DNA of 8,609 nt, taken from assembly GCA_030067055.1 (NCBI GenBank), contig JASJAL010000114.1, positions 1 to 8,609 on the forward strand, read 5' to 3'. Below are positions 5,682 through 8,609 of this stretch, one piece after another. Position numbers and translations under genes: made by a program. A model generated the notes under the pieces. That model did not search any database. It worked only from the letters and a program-made list of their open reading frames with translations, and was not told the origin of the DNA. The DNA comes from Kiloniellales bacterium. Its GTDB lineage: Bacteria; Pseudomonadota; Alphaproteobacteria; Kiloniellales; JAKSBE01. Position 1 is the first letter of the stretch. Every line of letters begins with the position of its first letter.

Positions 5682-6200
5682 CTATCTGTCCTGGTAGAAC
5701 CCGAAGCCGCGATCCCAGCCCGAGCCGTCCTGCACCTCCGGGGCGGGAAGGTAGCCCGAGATATTGCTCGCGGTCTGGGTCGCACGGGGATCGCGGCGCT
5801 CGGCGAGCGTCCCGGCGTCTTGGCCATCGGTGCCTTCGATCGCGGAATCCTCGGTCAAGGGAGTCTCCGCCAGCATGGGGCGGTCCGGATCGACGATGAC
5901 CGAGCCGTCGGCCCGCAGGAACTCCGCCTCTGCCAACTCGGGGCTCGCCTCGAGCGGCTGCAGGGCGACCTCGAAGTCGCCCTCCGGATAGCCGTTGCCG
6001 ATCGGCCGACAGATCTGTCCCTCCAGGGCGCGGATGATCTCGCAATCCTCCTGCAGCACCAGGGAGAGCCCATGGTCCGTGGTCGTCTTGCCGGTAAAGA
6101 AATAGCTGACGCTGCTGACCGCCATGTTCGCGAACGACGAAATCGGCGTTCCGCAAGCTGACAACAGCATGCAGGCACAAAGCACGAAAGCGATCCGCAT
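5682..6200 (-). CDS. Putative outer-membrane lipoprotein, function unknown
   Basis: A 172-residue precursor with a classic lipoprotein signal: basic Arg2, hydrophobic core, and lipobox LSAC ending at Cys16, which would be lipidated. Gly17 follows rather than Asp, so by the enterobacterial sorting rule it would go to the outer membrane. The mature N-terminal half has a family-like segment, FFTGKTTTDHGLSL, then EDCEIIRALEGQICR with Cys53 and Cys64, a plausible disulfide pair. The C-terminal half is acidic and low in predicted structure and ends in an aromatic/glycine segment (GWDRGFGFYQDR). I know of similar hypothetical lipoproteins in alphaproteobacteria, but no function. A GGGGAG lies 4 nt before the ATG. 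It sits between aspS and aguA on the same strand with gaps of about 140 bp on each side, so co-transcription is possible but not shown. Confidence 0.85.
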   Translation of the reverse strand: MRIAFVLCACMLLSACGTPISSFANMAVSSVSYFFTGKTTTDHGLSLVLQEDCEIIRALEGQICRPIGNGYPEGDFEVALQPLEASPELAEAEFLRADGSVIVDPDRPMLAETPLTEDSAIEGTDGQDAGTLAERRDPRATQTASNISGYLPAPEVQDGSGWDRGFGFYQDR

Positions 6201-6220
6201 CCCTCTCCCCTCGCCCGAGA

Positions 6221-6236
6221 CCTCGGCCCGCCGAGG
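6221..6236 (-). promoter_or_regulatory. Hairpin in the 5' leader of the lipoprotein gene
   Basis: CCTCGG-CCCG-CCGAGG is a perfect 6-bp stem with a 4-nt loop, about 10 nt before the ribosome binding site. The lower arm (6221-6226) can also pair with CCGA at 6215-6218, so two exclusive folds near the RBS are possible. The region is very GC-rich and this may be incidental. Confidence 0.25.
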
Positions 6237-6320
6237 CGCGGGTCAAGTCTTCAGGCAGAAGGGATTTTCGCGTCCGACCGCTTAAGAAAGTGCTTACGTT
6301 TGGGCCTGGAGCCGAAGCCG

Positions 6321-6337
6321 GAGCGGATTCTCCACTC
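6321..6337 (-). terminator. Hairpin just after aspS, weak terminator candidate
   Basis: On the minus strand GAGTGGA-GAA-TCCGCTC forms seven pairs (one U-G) beginning 4 nt after the aspS stop. No U tract follows, so readthrough into the lipoprotein gene is as likely as termination. Confidence 0.25.
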
Positions 6338-6341
6338 GGGT

Positions 6342-8144
6342 TCAGCCCTCGTGAAGTTCCGGCGGCAGCTCGACGCGGATGTGCAGGTCCCGAAGCTGCT
6401 CCGGCGTCGCCTCGGAGGGCGCGGCCATCATCAGGTCCTCGAACTGGCCGTTCATGGCGAAAGCGTTGATTTCCCGCAAATTTGTCTCGTCGGCGAGGAG
6501 CATCACGATGCGATCGATGCCGAAGGCGCAACCGCCGTGGGGCGGCGCGCCGAACTGCATCGCGGTGAGCATGCCGCCGAAGCGCTCCTCCAGGACCTCG
6601 CGGCCGTAGCCGACCAGGTGGAAGGCCCGCTCCATGATCTCCGGGTCGTGGTTCCGGATCGCTCCGGAGCAAAGCTCGTTGCCGTTGCAGACGCAGTCAT
6701 ACTGAAAGGCCAGGACCTCCAGCGGGTCCTCGGTGTTCAGCGCCTTGAGCCCGCCCTGGGGCATGGAGAATGGGTTGTGCGAGAACTCGATCTTGCCGGT
6801 CTTCTCGTCCAGTTCGTACATCGGGAAGTCTACGATCCAGCAGAACTTGAAGCTGCCCTTCTCGCGCAGGTCCATGTCGTCGCAGATCCGGTCGCGCGCC
6901 AGGCCCGCCATCTTGGCCGCCGCCATCTCGAGATCGCAGACGAAGAAGATGGCATCGCCCTCTTCCAGGCCGGCCGCGACCTTCATTGCCTCCTGGGCAG
7001 CGGCAGGGACGAACTTGGCGATCGGCCCCTTGCCCTCGCCGCCCTGGAACAGGATGTAGCCCAGACCCGGCGCGCCCTGCTTCCGGGCCCAGTCGTTCAG
7101 CTTATCGAAGAAGCTCCGCGGCCGCTCGCCGACCTGCGGCGCCCGGATCGCGCGCACCACGCCGCCCTTCTTGATGACGTTCTTGAAGGCGTTGAATTCG
7201 ACGTCGTCGCGGGCGAAGACCTCGGTCACGTCGACGATCTTCAACGGGTTGCGCAGGTCCGGCTTATCGGTTCCGTAGCTCAGCATGGCCTCGCGGAAGG
7301 GGATCCGCGGGAAGGGCGCCTGGGTGACGCCGTGCTTGTTCCCAGTCCAGTCGGCGAACTCCTCGAAGACCCCGGCCAGGACCGGCTCCATCGTCGAGAA
7401 GACGTCGTCCTGCGTCACGAAGGACATTTCGACGTCCAGCTGATAGTGCTCGGCTAGGCGGTTCGCGCGGCTGTCCTCGTCGCGGAAGCAGGGCGCGATC
7501 TGGAAGTAGCGGTCGAAGCCGGACATCATCAACAGCTGCTTGAACTGCTGCGGCGCCTGGGGCAGCGCGTAGAACTTGCCCGGATGCAGCCGTGACGGCA
7601 CCAGGAAGTCGCGCGCGCCCTCCGGGCTGCTGGCGGTCAGGATCGGGGTCTGGAACTCCTGGAACCCGCTGTCCCACATGCGTCGGCGAATCGAGGCGAT
7701 CACCGCGTTGCGGAGCCGGATCTTGCGCTGCATCTTGTCGCGCCGCAGGTCGAGATAGCGATGACTGAGGCGCGTATCCTCGCCCGCGTCCTCATCGGAA
7801 TTGACCTGTAGCGGCAGGATCTCGGCCCGCGACTGGACCTCGTAGGTATCGATCCGCAGTTCGACCTGGCCGGTCGGGAGCTTCGGGTTGACGGTCTCTG
7901 CGCTGCGGGCGACGACGGGCCCGGTCACGGTAAGCACGCTCTCCACCCTCATGGCTTCGAGGCCCTCGAAAAGCGGGCTCGAAACGTCGACCACGCACTG
8001 CGTCACGCCGTAATGGTCCCGGAGGTCGATGAACAGCAGCTGACCATGGTCCCGCTTGCTGTGAATCCAGCCGGACAGCCGGACGGTCTCCTCCACGTGC
8101 TCAGGCCTGATCTCGCCACAGGTGTGGGTGCGGTAGGGATGCAT
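6342..8144 (-). CDS. aspS: Aspartyl-tRNA synthetase, probably non-discriminating (Asp/Asn)
   Basis: A full-length 600-residue bacterial AspRS, which attaches aspartate to tRNA-Asp in the cytoplasm. Domains: OB-fold anticodon binding (about 1-110), class II core, bacterial GAD insertion (about 290-420), and the C-terminal extension. Motifs: motif 1 around 142-170, [14 protein letters not shown] (172-185), motif 2 FRDED with Arg221 and Glu223, and motif 3 GIDR with Arg545. His33 in KRDHG matches the histidine that, in Pseudomonas AspRS, marks the non-discriminating type; such enzymes also load tRNA-Asn with Asp for GatCAB to amidate. The second marker position (Gly in Pseudomonas) appears to be Glu84. 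Motif 2 reads [13 protein letters not shown], with Asn228 and His233 where E. coli has Asp224 and the adenine-stacking Phe229. GGGGA 7 nt before the ATG supports the start. It is divergent from rnd. Confidence 0.97.
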   Translation of the reverse strand: MHPYRTHTCGEIRPEHVEETVRLSGWIHSKRDHGQLLFIDLRDHYGVTQCVVDVSSPLFEGLEAMRVESVLTVTGPVVARSAETVNPKLPTGQVELRIDTYEVQSRAEILPLQVNSDEDAGEDTRLSHRYLDLRRDKMQRKIRLRNAVIASIRRRMWDSGFQEFQTPILTASSPEGARDFLVPSRLHPGKFYALPQAPQQFKQLLMMSGFDRYFQIAPCFRDEDSRANRLAEHYQLDVEMSFVTQDDVFSTMEPVLAGVFEEFADWTGNKHGVTQAPFPRIPFREAMLSYGTDKPDLRNPLKIVDVTEVFARDDVEFNAFKNVIKKGGVVRAIRAPQVGERPRSFFDKLNDWARKQGAPGLGYILFQGGEGKGPIAKFVPAAAQEAMKVAAGLEEGDAIFFVCDLEMAAAKMAGLARDRICDDMDLREKGSFKFCWIVDFPMYELDEKTGKIEFSHNPFSMPQGGLKALNTEDPLEVLAFQYDCVCNGNELCSGAIRNHDPEIMERAFHLVGYGREVLEERFGGMLTAMQFGAPPHGGCAFGIDRIVMLLADETNLREINAFAMNGQFEDLMMAAPSEATPEQLRDLHIRVELPPELHEG

Positions 8145-8151
8145 CGCTCTT

Positions 8152-8156
8152 TCCCC
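8152..8156 (-). promoter_or_regulatory. Ribosome binding site of aspS
   Basis: GGGGA on the minus strand, 7 nt before the ATG at 8144. It fixes the start, which also agrees with the family N-terminus [11 protein letters not shown]. Confidence 0.6.
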
Positions 8157-8259
8157 GGGAATTCTGGGCTATGCGCTGGTATTTTTGCAGCCCGGAGCAG
8201 CCTGCCGGACCGCCGGGAAAAGGCACCGATCCGGCGGCTTTGTCAAGGCCGGGGCCGAT

Positions 8260-8304
8260 CCCGGCAAAGGCCGGCAGTCCGGGGCGGAACCGGCTTTGCC
8301 CGGG
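8260..8304. repeat. Long imperfect hairpin between aspS and rnd
   Basis: GGCAAAG (8263-8269) pairs with CTTTGCC (8294-8300), and CCGG (8271-8274) with CCGG (8290-8293). G8270 is bulged, the loop has 15 nt, and CCC/GGG extends the base past a bulged C. It lies in the divergent promoter region of aspS and rnd. It could be an REP-like extragenic palindrome or a leader structure for aspS; the sequence alone does not decide. Confidence 0.45.
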
Positions 8305-8354
8305 GCCATTCCGGAGCCACCCCGGGGGGCCTTTTCGATCCACCGGCTTCCGTG

Positions 8355-8360
8355 TATAGC
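8355..8360 (+). promoter_or_regulatory. -10-like element immediately before rnd
   Basis: TATAGC lies 6 nt before the rnd ATG. With no Shine-Dalgarno in TCCGCC, transcription could begin at or next to the A of ATG, making a leaderless mRNA. The -35 is poor (TTTTCG at 17-bp spacing), so the call is tentative. Confidence 0.35.
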
Positions 8361-8366
8361 TCCGCC

Positions 8367-8609
8367 ATGACCGTGATCGCCGACAGCGCGGAACTGGCGG
8401 CCTTCTGCCAGCGCCAAGCCGCCGCTGACTTCCTTGCCATCGATACTGAGTTTCTCCGGGACACGACCTACTGGCCCAAGCTCTGCCTGGTTCAGGTCGG
8501 TGCGGCCGAGGACGCGGTCGCCATCGACACCCTGGCCGATGGCATCGACCTGGCCCCCCTGGGCCGGCTCCTGGCCGATCCGAAGGTGCTGAAGGTCTTC
8601 CATTCGGCC
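8367..8609 (+). CDS. rnd: Ribonuclease D, N-terminal part only
   Basis: The frame is open from the ATG at 8367 to the window end, giving 81 residues; the rest lies beyond. RNase D is a 3'-5' exoribonuclease of the DEDD family that trims tRNA precursors and other structured RNAs. The exo I motif FLAIDTEFLRDTTYWPKLCLVQVG is diagnostic, with the metal-binding pair Asp26 and Glu28. The visible end, KVFHSA, is the beginning of the FHSARQDLE-type exo II block, whose Asp falls outside the window. HRDC domains cannot be checked. There is no Shine-Dalgarno, but the family start a short distance before the exo I motif fits this ATG. Divergent from aspS across 222 bp. Confidence 0.93.
   Translation, partial: MTVIADSAELAAFCQRQAAADFLAIDTEFLRDTTYWPKLCLVQVGAAEDAVAIDTLADGIDLAPLGRLLADPKVLKVFHSA

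Noticed and set aside
5653..6672. A 339-codon minus-strand frame spanning the lipoprotein and aspS 3' end
   Set aside because: Composition is Arg/Gly/Pro/Ala-rich, it runs out of frame through two supported genes, and has no recognisable domain.
6300..7457. A 385-codon open frame on the plus strand opposite aspS
   Set aside because: It lies wholly antisense to a clear AspRS, resembles no family, and is explained by G/C-rich third positions.
8145..8180. T-box or tRNA-like leader before aspS
   Set aside because: No T-box core or terminator/antiterminator pair is visible, and T-boxes are not expected in this clade.
1..8609. CRISPR array, tRNA, IS element or defence system
   Set aside because: No regularly spaced repeats, cloverleaf, transposase or known defence domain found on either strand.

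Overview
The window is a GC-rich stretch of chromosome from an alphaproteobacterium, most likely of the Rhodospirillales/Kiloniellales type. The evidence is strong G/C bias at third codon positions, a DUF1849 (EipB-type) periplasmic protein, a DUF6505 protein, a DinB with an N-terminal four-cysteine extension, and an aspartyl-tRNA synthetase with the histidine typical of non-discriminating enzymes. It reads as a core-genome segment. I see no insertion sequence, phage gene, tRNA, rRNA or CRISPR array.

Layout. (1) Bases 1-1646, plus strand: the 3' end of a Mak-type ROK fructokinase whose stop overlaps the start of dinB (DNA polymerase IV) by ATGA. (2) 1746-2570, minus strand: an EipB-like periplasmic protein converging on dinB, with an AT-rich terminator region between them. 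(3) 2571-2988: a divergent gap with a near-consensus sigma-54 (-24/-12) element at 2933-2949. (4) 2989-3696, plus: a soluble coiled-coil/GGDEF diguanylate cyclase with an intact inhibitory site. (5) 3813-3923, plus: a 36-residue single-span membrane ORF, too short for most gene callers. (6) 4001-4474, plus: a DUF6505 protein. (7) 8144 down to 4503, minus: aspS, a small lipoprotein gene and aguA (agmatine deiminase), with gaps of about 140-150 bp and an 8+8 bp palindrome upstream of aguA. (8) 8367 to the end, plus: the 5' end of rnd (RNase D), divergent from aspS.

How the genes relate. Most are independent housekeeping or envelope functions: sugar phosphorylation, translesion synthesis, envelope integrity, c-di-GMP signalling, polyamine synthesis, Asp/Asn-tRNA charging and RNA processing. 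The only tight coupling is mak-dinB. I found no convincing undescribed multi-gene system. The observations most worth following are regulatory or small-gene ones: the sigma-54 promoter, which also argues for a later start of the cyclase; the palindromic operator before aguA; the 36-aa membrane ORF; the possibly leaderless rnd; and unusual motif-2 residues in AspRS.
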